A stretch of 64,000 bases of DNA from JAFAXD01 sp051985675 (GTDB lineage: Bacteria; Pseudomonadota; Alphaproteobacteria; Rhizobiales; Xanthobacteraceae). Made by a program: the position numbers and the translations under genes. Within the stretch, counting starts at the first letter, position 1; every line of letters starts with the position of its first letter. The notes below the pieces were generated by a model. It saw only the letters and a list, made by a program, of their open reading frames with translations. It did no database searches and was not told where the DNA came from. Shown piece by piece: positions 17,744 through 26,909 of this stretch. Where the stretch lies: NCBI GenBank assembly GCA_051985675.1, contig JBPYFJ010000035.1, positions 1-64,000 on the forward strand, written 5' to 3'.

Positions 17744-18718
17744 ATGCCTTCTGCGAGCAACTGGGAATTTCCCCCATCGGTTCAGCCGAAGCCCGGAGAC
17801 TATGCTTTCGATCTTGATCAGGCCTTGAATGCGGTCGTCGGATTGAGCGCCGTCATCCCGGCGGACGCGTTTACAGCCGAAATTCTGGGCACCGAGCGTG
17901 CCGGGAACGGAGTCCTGATTCGCAACAATGTCGTACTGACCATCGGATATCTCATCACCGAAGCCGAGGCGATCTGGCTGACGCTGTTCGATGGGCGAGC
18001 CGTGCCGGGCACCGTGCTGGCTTACGATCAGGAGACGGGCTTTGGCCTCGTGCAGGCGCTCGCGCGGCTCGATGTTCCGCCCCTGCTGCTCGGCAGTTCC
18101 GGCCAGGCACGCGTCGGGGACGCAGTGGTGATCGCCGGGGCCGGGGGGCGCAAGCACTCGCTGGCCGCGCGCATCGTCAGCAAGCAGGAATATGCCGGCT
18201 ATTGGGAATACGTGCTGGACGAGGCCATTTTCACGACGCCGGCGCACCCGAATTGGGGCGGAACCGCCGTCATCGGTGCGAGCGGCGAACTGATCGGGGT
18301 CGGATCGCTGCAGTTGCAGCAGGCGCAGGGTGCCGGCACTGCCGGGCATCTCAACATGAGCGTCCCGATCGATCTGCTCAAGCCGATTTTGGACGACCTG
18401 ATGACCATGGGGAGACCGAATCATCCGCCACGACCGTGGCTCGGACTGTACGCCACCGAGGTGGAGGACAAGCTCGTCATCGCTGGCCTTGCCAAGAGCG
18501 GCCCGGCCGCGCGCGCGAACCTGCGCGTCGGCGACATGGTGCTCGCGGTTGCGGGAACCAAGGTCGATTCGCTCGGGGGCCTGTTTCGCCAGATCTGGTC
18601 CGTCGGCCAGGCGGGCGTCGAGGTGCCCTTTACGATCTACCGCGACGGCCGCACGTTTGAAGCAAAGGTCACGTCGGCCGATCGCAGCCGCCTGCTGAAA
18701 GGGCCAAGCCTGCATTGA
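17744..18718 (+). CDS. HtrA/S1C-like protein lacking the catalytic triad, with PDZ domain
   Basis: A 324-residue protein with the layout of HtrA/DegP proteases, a trypsin-like domain (about 25-215) followed by a PDZ domain (about 225-315), but with no signal peptide. All three catalytic positions are changed: where HtrA has TNAHVV this protein reads TIGYLI (His to Tyr69), the TDLALL motif reads TGFGLV (Asp to Gly99), and GNSGG reads PNWGG (Ser to Trp171). It should therefore not be a serine protease. A binding, adaptor or regulatory role is possible but is only inference. The gene is divergent from the M23 peptidase and has AGGAA upstream of its ATG. Confidence 0.83.
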   Translation: MPSASNWEFPPSVQPKPGDYAFDLDQALNAVVGLSAVIPADAFTAEILGTERAGNGVLIRNNVVLTIGYLITEAEAIWLTLFDGRAVPGTVLAYDQETGFGLVQALARLDVPPLLLGSSGQARVGDAVVIAGAGGRKHSLAARIVSKQEYAGYWEYVLDEAIFTTPAHPNWGGTAVIGASGELIGVGSLQLQQAQGAGTAGHLNMSVPIDLLKPILDDLMTMGRPNHPPRPWLGLYATEVEDKLVIAGLAKSGPAARANLRVGDMVLAVAGTKVDSLGGLFRQIWSVGQAGVEVPFTIYRDGRTFEAKVTSADRSRLLKGPSLH

Positions 18719-18780
18719 TGGGGTGAGCTGCTGGCTCATCGTTTGACACGCGCGGCAGCAATGCCGCCGAGAGGACACCA

Positions 18781-19758
18781 ATGACACACCGCAACTCTAT
18801 CCGGACATCGATCGCGTTAGTGGCCGCGGTCGCGCTCGGCGTGATGGCCAGCGCGGCCAGCGCACAGGACTATCCGACCCGCCCCATGCGCGTCCTCATC
18901 GGTTTCCCGGCTGGCAGCGGCGCCGATATTTTGGGCCGCTACTTCACAACCAAGCTCGCAGAATTGTCCGGCCAATCAGTGATTGTCGAGAACAAGCCCG
19001 GGGCCAACGCCAATATCGCGCTCAGCCTCGTCGCCACCGCCAAACCGGACGGCTACACCATTCTGTTTGCCGCAAACTCGAACATGGCCGGCAGCCGCTT
19101 CCTGTTCAAGGAATTGTCGTTCGACACGCTCAAGGATTTCGTGCCGGCCGCGTCGTTTGCGAGGATTGCGTTCGTCATGACGGTCGGCGCCAGTTCACCG
19201 ATCAAAAGCATCGCGGAGCTCACCGCGTACCTGAAGTCGCATCAACACAATCGCTACGGTGTCACCAATCAGACCGCGATCCTGGCGACCGAGTACTACA
19301 AACAGCTCGTCGGGGTCGAGGCGACCCAGGTGCAATATCGAACCGCCCCGGAGGCGCTGCCGGACGTGGTCAACGGCACCCTGGACTTCATCATCATGGA
19401 CGGGACCTTCGCCGTAGGCCCGATCAAGCAGGGGAAAATCCGCGCATTGGCGGTGACGACGGCGCAACGCATTCCGACGCTGCCCGATACCCCGACGATG
19501 ATGGAAGCAGGCGTACCCAACTATGAGTTCGCCCCGTGGTGGGCAGCCTACCCGCCGGCCGGGACACCGCCCGCAATCGTTGCCAAGCTGGGCGCTTGGT
19601 TCAATCAGATCGATCGCATGGATGAGACCAAGGCTTTCCTGGAGCGCATCGCGTCGGTCCCGATGACTGATGATTCCAAGGCCGCAGACGAACGGCTCAA
19701 ACGCGACATCGAGCTGTGGGCGCCTTTGGTCAAGGCGGCAAAAATCGAGCCGCAATGA
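18781..19758 (+). CDS. Tripartite tricarboxylate transporter substrate-binding protein (Bug family)
   Basis: A periplasmic solute receptor of 325 residues with a signal peptide ending ASA-QDYP. Family hallmarks are visible: YPTRPMRVLIGFPAG, VIVENKPGANANIA, a PDGYT motif and PTLPDTPTMMEAG. Bug proteins bind carboxylates and hand them to TctAB-type membrane components, but none is encoded nearby, so this is an orphan receptor, as is common in this family. GAGAGGA precedes the ATG. It converges on the glucokinase gene with only 13 bp between the stops. The ligand is unknown. Confidence 0.88.
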   Translation: MTHRNSIRTSIALVAAVALGVMASAASAQDYPTRPMRVLIGFPAGSGADILGRYFTTKLAELSGQSVIVENKPGANANIALSLVATAKPDGYTILFAANSNMAGSRFLFKELSFDTLKDFVPAASFARIAFVMTVGASSPIKSIAELTAYLKSHQHNRYGVTNQTAILATEYYKQLVGVEATQVQYRTAPEALPDVVNGTLDFIIMDGTFAVGPIKQGKIRALAVTTAQRIPTLPDTPTMMEAGVPNYEFAPWWAAYPPAGTPPAIVAKLGAWFNQIDRMDETKAFLERIASVPMTDDSKAADERLKRDIELWAPLVKAAKIEPQ

Positions 19759-19771
19759 CCCAAGTTCGGTG

Positions 19772-20749
19772 CTAGTGCGGCGCGAACGGAATCCCGCGCT
19801 CACTCTCGATGATGGAGATCAGTCCGACGAACGCCGGATCGGGGTGGACGATCACGCTCGTCGGGATCGCTTCGAGATAGGCGCGGACGCGACCCTTGCC
19901 TTCGAAGCGCGCGCGAAACTCCGATTGCACGAGGTAATGCGCGATGCGAGGCACGATGCCGCCCGCTAGGCATACGCCGCCGCGCGCGCGAAACAGCAGC
20001 GCGAGATCGCCGGCTACGGTGCCGAGCATCGCGCAAAACATGTCGAGCGTCGCCTTGCTCACCGGGCAGGTGCCCGCCAGCGCCGCCCGCGTGATCTCGG
20101 CGGCGCTTCGGTCCGGAACATCGGCGCCGTCAAGCTCGGCAATCGCGCGGTAGAGATTCTGCAGGCCGGGGCCCGACAGCACGCGCTCGGCCGATACGCG
20201 CCCAAACGTCCGGCGCAAGAGCCCGATGACAGCATCCTCTCGATCGGAATTGCCGGGCAGGTTAGCGTGACCGCCTTCGCTCGGGATAACGAGTCCTCCT
20301 GCGCTTGGCAAAAACGCCGCGATGCCAAATCCCGTGCCTGCGCCGGTCACGACCATGGGCGCGTTTGGCTGGGCGTGCCCGCCCCCGATCGTTAACAGGT
20401 CGTTCGACGCAAGCCGGCGCAGCGACCACGCGATCGCTTCAAAATCGTTGAGCAGCCGCACGCTCGCAAACCCCACGCGCGACTGCACGGTCGCTGCGTC
20501 GATCATCCATCCGCTGTTGACGTTTTCGCATCGGCCGTTTTCGACCGGACCGGCGACAGCGAGAAACGCCGAGGTGATCCGGTCGCGCCGATCCTGGCGC
20601 GAGACAAATGCCGTAACGGCTTCCGGCAGGTCCGTGTAGGCCGCGACCTCGAGGCGTTCGACCGGGCCAAGCTTGGCGCCAGCGTAGATCGCGAGCCGAA
20701 CGTGCGTGCCGCCAATGTCACCGAGCAGAATCGGGTCGTGGTCGGCCAT
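19772..20749 (-). CDS. glk: Glucokinase
   Basis: Phosphorylates glucose with ATP to glucose 6-phosphate. From the ATG at 20749 the protein has 325 residues. Motifs of the Glk family are visible: the phosphate-binding GDIGGTHVRLA at the N-terminus, LLNDFEA with the catalytic aspartate, GAGTGFG, and PSEGGHANL. An ATG 45 bp upstream adds residues that look unlike the family and is not preferred. Ordinary length. Together with the PFK at the window start it indicates sugar phosphate metabolism, although no linked sugar transporter is present. Confidence 0.92.
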   Translation of the reverse strand: MADHDPILLGDIGGTHVRLAIYAGAKLGPVERLEVAAYTDLPEAVTAFVSRQDRRDRITSAFLAVAGPVENGRCENVNSGWMIDAATVQSRVGFASVRLLNDFEAIAWSLRRLASNDLLTIGGGHAQPNAPMVVTGAGTGFGIAAFLPSAGGLVIPSEGGHANLPGNSDREDAVIGLLRRTFGRVSAERVLSGPGLQNLYRAIAELDGADVPDRSAAEITRAALAGTCPVSKATLDMFCAMLGTVAGDLALLFRARGGVCLAGGIVPRIAHYLVQSEFRARFEGKGRVRAYLEAIPTSVIVHPDPAFVGLISIIESERGIPFAPH

Positions 20750-20902
20750 CGATTCTGATCGCTTCGCTTCGGAGCGGACGGGGCCAACGATCATTGCGTG
20801 CTGGGTGCTCGAGGTTAATGACGTCTGTTTTGTGACACCGAATCAAAGCATTGGCGAATTCACTTGCTCCAGTATCTCAGCGGCCATTGGCGCAGGCAAC
20901 CC

Positions 20903-21793
20903 CTAGGCCACTGACGCCACAAACGCGCGCACCACAGAACCGACGTCATCCTGCGCAGTACCAAAGCTCATCACGGTCGAAACGTGATTATGGCCGGCAA
21001 AATAGGCAAGCTTTGGGCTTTTGCCGTTGCGCAACGTCACGGCCCGCGCGAGCTCATAGGTCGGCACCGCCAGGAACGCCGGATCGTATTCCGCAACCGA
21101 GAGGAGAAGCGGCGTGCGGTTCTTGCCCACATGCGTGAGCGGCGAGCGTTCCGCATATTTTGCCGGATCGCTTCCCAGATAGGCCTTCAGGTTGGGGCGC
21201 AGCTCGCCCGCGAACGCGTATGGACCGCTCATCAGGATGCCGGCCGCAACACCCGGCTGTCCGGACGGTTGAAAGGACGTGTCGAACAAATAACCCGCCG
21301 CGTGGGTCGCGCCGGCCGATTGGCCGAACAGAACGATGCGATCGGGATTGCCGCCGAATGACTTTGCGTTGGCCCGCGTCCACGCGACGACGCTCCCGAC
21401 GTCCTGCGAGCCAGCGGGCCACGGGTGCGCGGGCGCCAGGCGATAGTTCGCCACGATCGTGAGGATGCCGTGTCCGGCGAAGTAGTTGCCGAGATTGACG
21501 TAGAACACGCCGTCACCATTCTTGTCGCCGCCGACGAACCCGCCGCCCGGGATATAGACCAACACGTGATCCGCCGACCCTGCGGGCTGATAGACATCAA
21601 GCTTCTGGCGCGCGTCGGTCCCGTAGGCGACATCGGTGGTCACCTTGACCCGTGTCGAGGGCTTGTCGATCAACGGCGCATAGAGGGCCCGGGTCGCCTC
21701 CAGTATCTCGGGATCGAAGTTCGGACCCATCGAAGCGACCTTGCGGCGCAGATCCGTCAAATCGCCCGGTGACCCTTTGACTTGATCGAGCAT
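20903..21793 (-). CDS. Alpha/beta hydrolase (HSL-like esterase)
   Basis: A 296-residue cytoplasmic hydrolase of the hormone-sensitive-lipase/carboxylesterase type. The oxyanion motif reads PGGGF (82-86) in place of the usual HGGG. The nucleophile is Ser159 in GQSAG, the acid is probably the Asp in AEYDPAF, and the histidine lies in AGHNHVS near the C-terminus. It likely cleaves a small ester. It is divergent from the ghrA-like gene with about 150 bp between starts. Substrate unknown; no signal peptide seen. Confidence 0.85.
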   Translation of the reverse strand: MLDQVKGSPGDLTDLRRKVASMGPNFDPEILEATRALYAPLIDKPSTRVKVTTDVAYGTDARQKLDVYQPAGSADHVLVYIPGGGFVGGDKNGDGVFYVNLGNYFAGHGILTIVANYRLAPAHPWPAGSQDVGSVVAWTRANAKSFGGNPDRIVLFGQSAGATHAAGYLFDTSFQPSGQPGVAAGILMSGPYAFAGELRPNLKAYLGSDPAKYAERSPLTHVGKNRTPLLLSVAEYDPAFLAVPTYELARAVTLRNGKSPKLAYFAGHNHVSTVMSFGTAQDDVGSVVRAFVASVA

Positions 21794-21946
21794 GCTTCAC
21801 TCCCTCAGCGCCTAACGTCCTGTTTCAAAGCAACGCCGCCATGCGCGATTTTCGCGCCACGATAGACTTGCGTCAACGCGCGCCCGCGATATCACTCGAT
21901 AGCCTACGACAGACCAGATCGTCATTAAAAACAGAGCATATGATCC

Positions 21947-22873
21947 ATGGCACTTCTTCTGACAGCCTTTTTCGGTGATCCGGCGGAGTGGCGACGGCTG
22001 TTCGCTGCTCGCATGCCGGAGCTTGACGTGCGAATCTGGCCGGAACTCGGCGATGAACGCGACATCGACGTTGCGGCCATTGCGGTACTGCCGCATGGCA
22101 AGCTCAAGGCGTTTCCCAAGCTGCGCATGATCGTGTCGCTGCTCGCAGGCGCCGACGTGCTGTTGAGCGATCCGAGTCTTCCGGACATCCCGATCGTGCG
22201 CGCCGCAGACCCCGCCGGCGATGAAATGATGAACGAGGCAGCCCTGGTGCATGTGCTGCGCCACCACCGTCATCTGCCCGCCTACCAACTGGCGCAGCAG
22301 CGCGCCGAATGGATTTCCTTGCCGCGACTACGCGCGAGCGAGCGCAAGGTCGGCGTGCTTGGGCTTGGAACCATCGGGCTTGCGGTGGCGAAGACGTTGG
22401 CCGCGCATGGGTTCAAGGTCGCCGGGTGGGTGCGCCAGCCGCGCCCGCAGGGAGAGATCGAGATTTTTTCCGGTCGGGAACAGTTGCCGGCGTTCCTGGC
22501 GCGCAGCGAGATCGTCGTCAACTTGTTGCCGCTCACGCCGCAAACCCGCGGCATTTTGAACAAGGAGACATTCGCGCAACTGCCCGCGGGCGCCTCGATC
22601 ATCAACCTGGGACGCGGCGGGCATGTGGTCGAAGCCGATCTGATCGCCGCGCTTGATCGCGATCATCTGGCCGGCGCGACGCTCGACGTCTTTCCGGTCG
22701 AACCGCTGCCGAAGGACAGTCCGCTCTGGCGTCACCCCAAGATCACGGTCACGCCGCACGTGGCACGGCGCATTAACGCCGCCGACCTGGTGCCGCGCAT
22801 CTGCGACAGTATCCGCACGCTCAACGCCGGACGCCCGCTTGAAAATTTGATCGATCGCCGCCGGGGGTACTGA
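21947..22873 (+). CDS. ghrA: Glyoxylate/hydroxypyruvate reductase A-like 2-hydroxyacid dehydrogenase
   Basis: Reduces 2-oxo acids such as glyoxylate or hydroxypyruvate with NAD(P)H. The 308-residue protein has the Rossmann motif GLGTIG (139-144) and the catalytic set of D-2-hydroxyacid dehydrogenases: Arg223 in NLGRGG, Glu252 in FPVEPLP and His271 in TPHVAR. The N-terminal half with its PHG loop resembles GhrA. The ATG at 21947 has no strong Shine-Dalgarno sequence. A paired-hairpin repeat begins nine bases after the stop. The assignment within the GhrA subgroup is by similarity and not certain. Confidence 0.85.
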   Translation: MALLLTAFFGDPAEWRRLFAARMPELDVRIWPELGDERDIDVAAIAVLPHGKLKAFPKLRMIVSLLAGADVLLSDPSLPDIPIVRAADPAGDEMMNEAALVHVLRHHRHLPAYQLAQQRAEWISLPRLRASERKVGVLGLGTIGLAVAKTLAAHGFKVAGWVRQPRPQGEIEIFSGREQLPAFLARSEIVVNLLPLTPQTRGILNKETFAQLPAGASIINLGRGGHVVEADLIAALDRDHLAGATLDVFPVEPLPKDSPLWRHPKITVTPHVARRINAADLVPRICDSIRTLNAGRPLENLIDRRRGY

Positions 22874-22882
22874 GGCGGCGGC

Positions 22883-23047
22883 CTAGTGTCCCGATTCCGA
22901 AGTTGGCCACACCTTGCGGCAAGCCCGACGCGAGCGTCGGAATCGAAAGGACATTAGCAAACTATGATTCTAGTGCCCCTTTTTGAACTCGAAGTTCGCA
23001 ATCGGACTTGCGGCAAAGGCATGCGAGCTTCGAGTTCGGGGCACTAG
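22883..23047. repeat. Paired-hairpin intergenic repeat, copy 1
   Basis: A 165-bp non-coding element made of two successive inverted repeats, each bounded by CTAGTG(T/C)CC-type ends. The left half has outer arms CTAGTGTCC and GGACATTAG, with inner arms GATTCCGA and TCGGAATC. The right half has arms CTAGTGCCCC and GGGGCACTAG and inner arms GAACTCGAAG and CTTCGAGTTC. The halves are joined by an AT-rich spacer ending GATTCTAG. The motif CTTGCGGCA occurs in both loops. The last CTAG provides the TAG stop of the ArsR gene on the minus strand. A second copy lies at 40284-40449 with the same design but different inner arms. Confidence 0.8.
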
Positions 23048-23730
23048 ACCGCAAGGTCGAATGCTTCCAAAAGGCCGCGGCGTCCAGTCGACGTAATCGT
23101 CAGCGCGCGGCCGTCGCGAGGGCGCTCGATCCACTTGAGCTCGAAACATCGCGTGGCGATCGCGGCACCGACCGCCCCCCCGATGTGAGGGCGCCGTTCG
23201 GTCCAGTCGACGCATGGCCGGCAAAACACGCGGCGGCGGGCGCGCGCAACCGAAAGGTCAACGCCCAGCTTGGAGAGGAATGCGGCGCCGTTCTCGGTCA
23301 CTTCTCCCGCCTCGCTGCCGAGGATCACGTGCTCGCGCGCGATCAGGCAGTCGGCGATACCGACGCCAAGCTCGCCGGCCAGGTGATCATAGCACGTGCG
23401 CGCATGCCGGAGCTGGTCGTCGGTCTTGCTGCGCGGCTGGAAGCGCGGCGGCCCGGTCAGGGCCACCGTCATGATGCTTTCAAGCATCTGGCCGACGTGT
23501 GACCCGGCTAGCCGATAGTAGCGGTGGCGGCCCTGCTTGCAGAGATCGATTAGGCGCGCGTCGTGAAGCTTGGCGAGATGGCCGCTGGTTGTTTGCGGGG
23601 ATACCCCGGCCGCGAACGCCAGCTCGCCCGCCGTGAGGGCCCGGCCGTCAAGCAGTGCACACAGGATATTGGCGCGTGCCGGGTCGCCGACCAGCGACGC
23701 TACCTCGGCCATCTGTGGGGCAGCATGCAT
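23044..23730 (-). CDS. ArsR-family transcriptional regulator
   Basis: A 228-residue regulator, longer than a minimal ArsR protein. The N-terminal winged helix-turn-helix is clear: MAEVASLVGDPARANILCALL, then AGELAFAAGVSPQTTSGHLAKL as the recognition region and GRHRYYRLA as the wing. The C-terminal extension of about 120 residues includes paired cysteines (FCRPC) but has no domain I can name. It is divergent from an MFS exporter with about 136 bp between starts, so it most likely represses that exporter. The start at 23730 excludes an N-terminal extension that reads as non-coding. Its TAG stop lies inside a repeat element. Confidence 0.85.
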   Translation of the reverse strand: MHAAPQMAEVASLVGDPARANILCALLDGRALTAGELAFAAGVSPQTTSGHLAKLHDARLIDLCKQGRHRYYRLAGSHVGQMLESIMTVALTGPPRFQPRSKTDDQLRHARTCYDHLAGELGVGIADCLIAREHVILGSEAGEVTENGAAFLSKLGVDLSVARARRRVFCRPCVDWTERRPHIGGAVGAAIATRCFELKWIERPRDGRALTITSTGRRGLLEAFDLAV

Positions 23731-23866
23731 GTCCCAAATATGGAGCCGGAGCGCCCACGATGCCAGCGGCAACACTTCGGCCGCGACCGAAACGATCCGC
23801 GTGGACGCCCGTGGTGACCAACCCGATGTTGAGGGCATGCACTCGGATGGATGCGAGCTAAGACCG

Positions 23867-25321
23867 ATGACATGGACAATGAACGCTTGGGGCAACGCGT
23901 CCCCCAAACACGCGATCCTATCGCCGGTGCTGATCATCACCTGCATCGGCGTGTTTCTGGCGCAACTCGATACTTCGATCGTCAACCTCGCGCTCAGACA
24001 GATCGGTGCCGGGCTCGGTGCCGGCGTGAAGGAGCTGCAATGGGTCACTGATGCCTACAATCTCGCCTACGCGAGTTTCCTGCTGGCAGGCGGAACCCTC
24101 GGGGACACTTACGGGCGCCGCCGCCTGTTTGTGGGTGGCATCGCCTTGTTTGCAGCCGGCTCGCTGGTGTGCGGGCTTGCCCCAAACAATACCGTGCTGA
24201 TCGGCGGGCGCGCCGTGAGCGGGCTTGGCGCCGCACTCGCGGTGCCGACATCGCTTGCGATTTTGTCGGATGCCTATCCGCATGCGACGGAACGGGCAAA
24301 GGCGATCGGGATTTGGGCGAGCTGCAACGCGCTCGCGTGGCTCGTCGGTCCGGCGCTTGGCGGCCTGGTCGTCGGTCAGCTCGGCTGGCGCTCCGTGTTC
24401 CTGATCGTCGTACCGATCGGGATCGTCGCTGCGATCATGACCCTGGTCCAGATCGCGGAGGGTCGGCGCGCAGCCAACCGCGCGATCGATGTTCCGGGTC
24501 AGGTGCTGGGCGCGCTGACCCTCGGTGCATTCGCATTCGGCTTCATCGAAGCGCCGCACTGGGGCTGGACCAGCGCCGCAACCATCGTCTGCCTGATCAC
24601 GGCGCTCGCCGCGCTAGTGGCCTTCGTGATCGCGGAGCGTCGCGCGCACGCGCCGTTGCTGCCGCTGGGCATCTTTGGCACCGCGACCTTCACCGCGGCA
24701 GCCGGAGTCGCGACCACTATGACATTCGGCATGTATGCCATGCTGTTTCTGATGCCGCTTTACCTGCAAGTCGTGCACGGCGCTTCCGCGCTTGTCGTCG
24801 GGCTTGAGATGCTGCCGATGTCGATTGCCTTCTTTGTCGTGTCGCAAAGGTCGGGCGCACTGGTGGTGCGGGTCGGCGCCCGCGCCATGATGACGCTCGG
24901 AATGGCCGCGATGGCTGCCGGCTTGCTGGTCCTCTCGGCGATCGGGCCGAATACCGGCTTGGCGCAGGTGGAGTTTGCGTTTCTGATCATCGGCATCGGC
25001 CTCGGTCTCAACACGGGGCCGGTTTTGTCGGTCGCCGTAACAGTTGCCCCGAAGGCCCATTCGGGCACGGCTTCGAGCGTCATCAACACCGCCCGCATGG
25101 TCGGGGCAACACTGGGCGTCGCGTTGCTCGGCGGCCTCTTTGCCATGCACGCTGGCAGCGAGCCGTCCAGCGCCGCGGCGATTGTCGCCGGGGTTCGCCC
25201 GGCGATGCTCGGCGGCGCGCTCGCCGAAGGTCTGGGAGCCGTGCTCGCGTTTCTCGCAATCCCGACCGCGATGTTGGCGGCGCGCGCCGAAGTTCGGCTG
25301 ATCAGCGCATGGTCGGAATGA
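23867..25321 (+). CDS. MFS exporter, DHA2 (EmrB/QacA) type
   Basis: A proton-driven efflux protein of about 484 residues with the 14-helix DHA2 layout. Signatures include LDTSIVNLALRQIG in helix 1, the motif A loop GTLGDTYGRRRLF after helix 2, and WRSVFLIVVPIG. It would export drugs or toxic organic compounds. ATGs at 23867 and 23879 are both possible; upstream in-frame codons overlap the divergent ArsR gene and look non-coding. The pairing with ArsR suggests derepression by the exported compound or a metal. The gene ends 20 bp inside the convergent mmsA gene. Confidence 0.88.
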   Translation: MTWTMNAWGNASPKHAILSPVLIITCIGVFLAQLDTSIVNLALRQIGAGLGAGVKELQWVTDAYNLAYASFLLAGGTLGDTYGRRRLFVGGIALFAAGSLVCGLAPNNTVLIGGRAVSGLGAALAVPTSLAILSDAYPHATERAKAIGIWASCNALAWLVGPALGGLVVGQLGWRSVFLIVVPIGIVAAIMTLVQIAEGRRAANRAIDVPGQVLGALTLGAFAFGFIEAPHWGWTSAATIVCLITALAALVAFVIAERRAHAPLLPLGIFGTATFTAAAGVATTMTFGMYAMLFLMPLYLQVVHGASALVVGLEMLPMSIAFFVVSQRSGALVVRVGARAMMTLGMAAMAAGLLVLSAIGPNTGLAQVEFAFLIIGIGLGLNTGPVLSVAVTVAPKAHSGTASSVINTARMVGATLGVALLGGLFAMHAGSEPSSAAAIVAGVRPAMLGGALAEGLGAVLAFLAIPTAMLAARAEVRLISAWSE

Positions 25322-26798
25322 CGAACTCTGCGCCTTCCTTGATACCCGACGGCCAGCGTGCGGTGACGGTCTTGGTCTTGGTGTAGAAGCGGATCGAGTC
25401 CGGACCGTGCTGGTTGAGATCGCCGAAGCCGGAGCGCTTCCAGCCGCCGAACGTGTAGTAGGCGAGGGGCACCGGAATGGCGAAGTTCACACCCACCATG
25501 CCGACGTTCACCCGGTTGGTGAAATCGCGCGCGGTGTCTCCGTCGCGCGTGAAGATAGCGACGCCATTGCCGTAGTCGTGCTCTGACGGGAGCCGAACCG
25601 CTTCCTCGTAGTCCTTGGCGCGCACGACCGACAGCACCGGTCCGAAGATCTCTTCCTTGTAGATGCGCATGGAGGGCGTAACTTCGTCGAACAGGCAGCC
25701 GCCCATGAAGTTGCCGTTCTCATAGCCCTGCAGCTTGAAATTGCGGCCATCGACGACCAGCTTGGCGCCTTCCTTGACGCCGAGATCGACGTAGCTCTTG
25801 ACCTTGTCGAGATGCGCCCGGGTGACCAGCGGACCGTAGTCGGCCTGCGGATCGGTGGACGGACCAACTTTGAGTCCTTCAACCCGCGGAATGAGCTTCT
25901 TCACCAGGATGTCGGCGGTCTTCTCGCCGACCGGCACGGCGACCGACACCGCCATGCAGCGCTCGCCGGCCGACCCATAGCCCGCCCCGATCAGGGCGTC
26001 GACGGCCTGGTCCATGTCGGCATCCGGCATCACCACCATGTGGTTCTTGGCTCCTCCGAAGCACTGCACGCGTTTGCCGTGGGCGCAGCCGGTCGCATAG
26101 ATGTACTCGGCGATCGCTGATGAACCGACGAATCCGATCGCCCGCACGCGCGGGTCGGTCAGCAGAGTATCGACCGCCTCCTTGTCGCCGTTGACGACGT
26201 TGAGCACGCCGGCCGGAAGCCCGGCGGCGACCAGGAGTTCGGCTAGGCGCATCGGAACGGACGGGTCGCGCTCGGAGGGTTTCAGGATGAACGCATTGCC
26301 GCACGCGATTGCCGGCGCGAACTTCCACATCGGGATCATGGCCGGAAAGTTGAACGGCGTGATGCCGGCGACCACCCCCAGCGGCTGCCGCAGCGAAAAG
26401 AGATCAATGCCGGGACCGGCGCCGTCGGTGTATTCCCCCTTCATCAGGTTTGGGATTCCACAAGCAAACTCCACGACCTCCACGCCCCGCTGGATATCGC
26501 CGCGGGCATCGGCAATGGTTTTCCCATGTTCCGAGGACAGGAGCTTGGCAAGATTTTCAAACTCGCCCTGCACCAGGTCGAGGAACTTGAACAGCACCCG
26601 CGCGCGGCGCTGCGGATTGGTGGCGGCCCATGCCCGTTGGGCCGATTCGGCGTTTGCGATCGCCGCTTCGACTTCGGAACGGGACGCGAACGCGACCTTC
26701 GCTTGAACTTCACCGGTATTTGGGTTGAACACGTCCCCGCCGCGGCCCGAGCTGCCCTTGACCTCCTTGCCGCCGACGAAGTGACCGATCTCACGCAT
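25302..26798 (-). CDS. mmsA: Methylmalonate-semialdehyde dehydrogenase (acylating)
   Basis: A CoA-dependent aldehyde dehydrogenase of 498 residues that converts methylmalonate semialdehyde to propionyl-CoA in valine and thymine breakdown. Seen: TPFNFPAM near 148-154, the NAD-binding GFVGSS at 222-227 and the catalytic Cys281 in GSAGERC. The usual general-base Glu motif is replaced by CFGGAKNH, as expected for the acylating MmsA subgroup. GGGAGAG precedes the ATG. It overlaps the convergent MFS gene by 20 bp at the 3' end. A beta-alanine or inositol role is possible for paralogues, but no such genes are nearby. Confidence 0.9.
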   Translation of the reverse strand: MREIGHFVGGKEVKGSSGRGGDVFNPNTGEVQAKVAFASRSEVEAAIANAESAQRAWAATNPQRRARVLFKFLDLVQGEFENLAKLLSSEHGKTIADARGDIQRGVEVVEFACGIPNLMKGEYTDGAGPGIDLFSLRQPLGVVAGITPFNFPAMIPMWKFAPAIACGNAFILKPSERDPSVPMRLAELLVAAGLPAGVLNVVNGDKEAVDTLLTDPRVRAIGFVGSSAIAEYIYATGCAHGKRVQCFGGAKNHMVVMPDADMDQAVDALIGAGYGSAGERCMAVSVAVPVGEKTADILVKKLIPRVEGLKVGPSTDPQADYGPLVTRAHLDKVKSYVDLGVKEGAKLVVDGRNFKLQGYENGNFMGGCLFDEVTPSMRIYKEEIFGPVLSVVRAKDYEEAVRLPSEHDYGNGVAIFTRDGDTARDFTNRVNVGMVGVNFAIPVPLAYYTFGGWKRSGFGDLNQHGPDSIRFYTKTKTVTARWPSGIKEGAEFVIPTMR

Positions 26799-26909
26799 GG
26801 ACGCTCTCCCTGAAACTTCCTAGCCCCTTTAGCCGCCTGGCGTTGTTATATCCTCGTCAGGAATGGAGCGCATGCGCGAAAGGTTGCGACCGGACGACAT
26901 GCCTCCGTC

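Noticed and set aside
19765..19785. CTAGTGC string at the end of glk resembling the paired-hairpin element ends
   Set aside because: Only seven bases match and no hairpins follow; the string lies at the glk stop codon by itself.
23570..23866. N-terminal extension of the MFS exporter overlapping the ArsR gene
   Set aside because: The extra ~99 residues lack membrane or family character and run antisense to the helix-turn-helix of the regulator.
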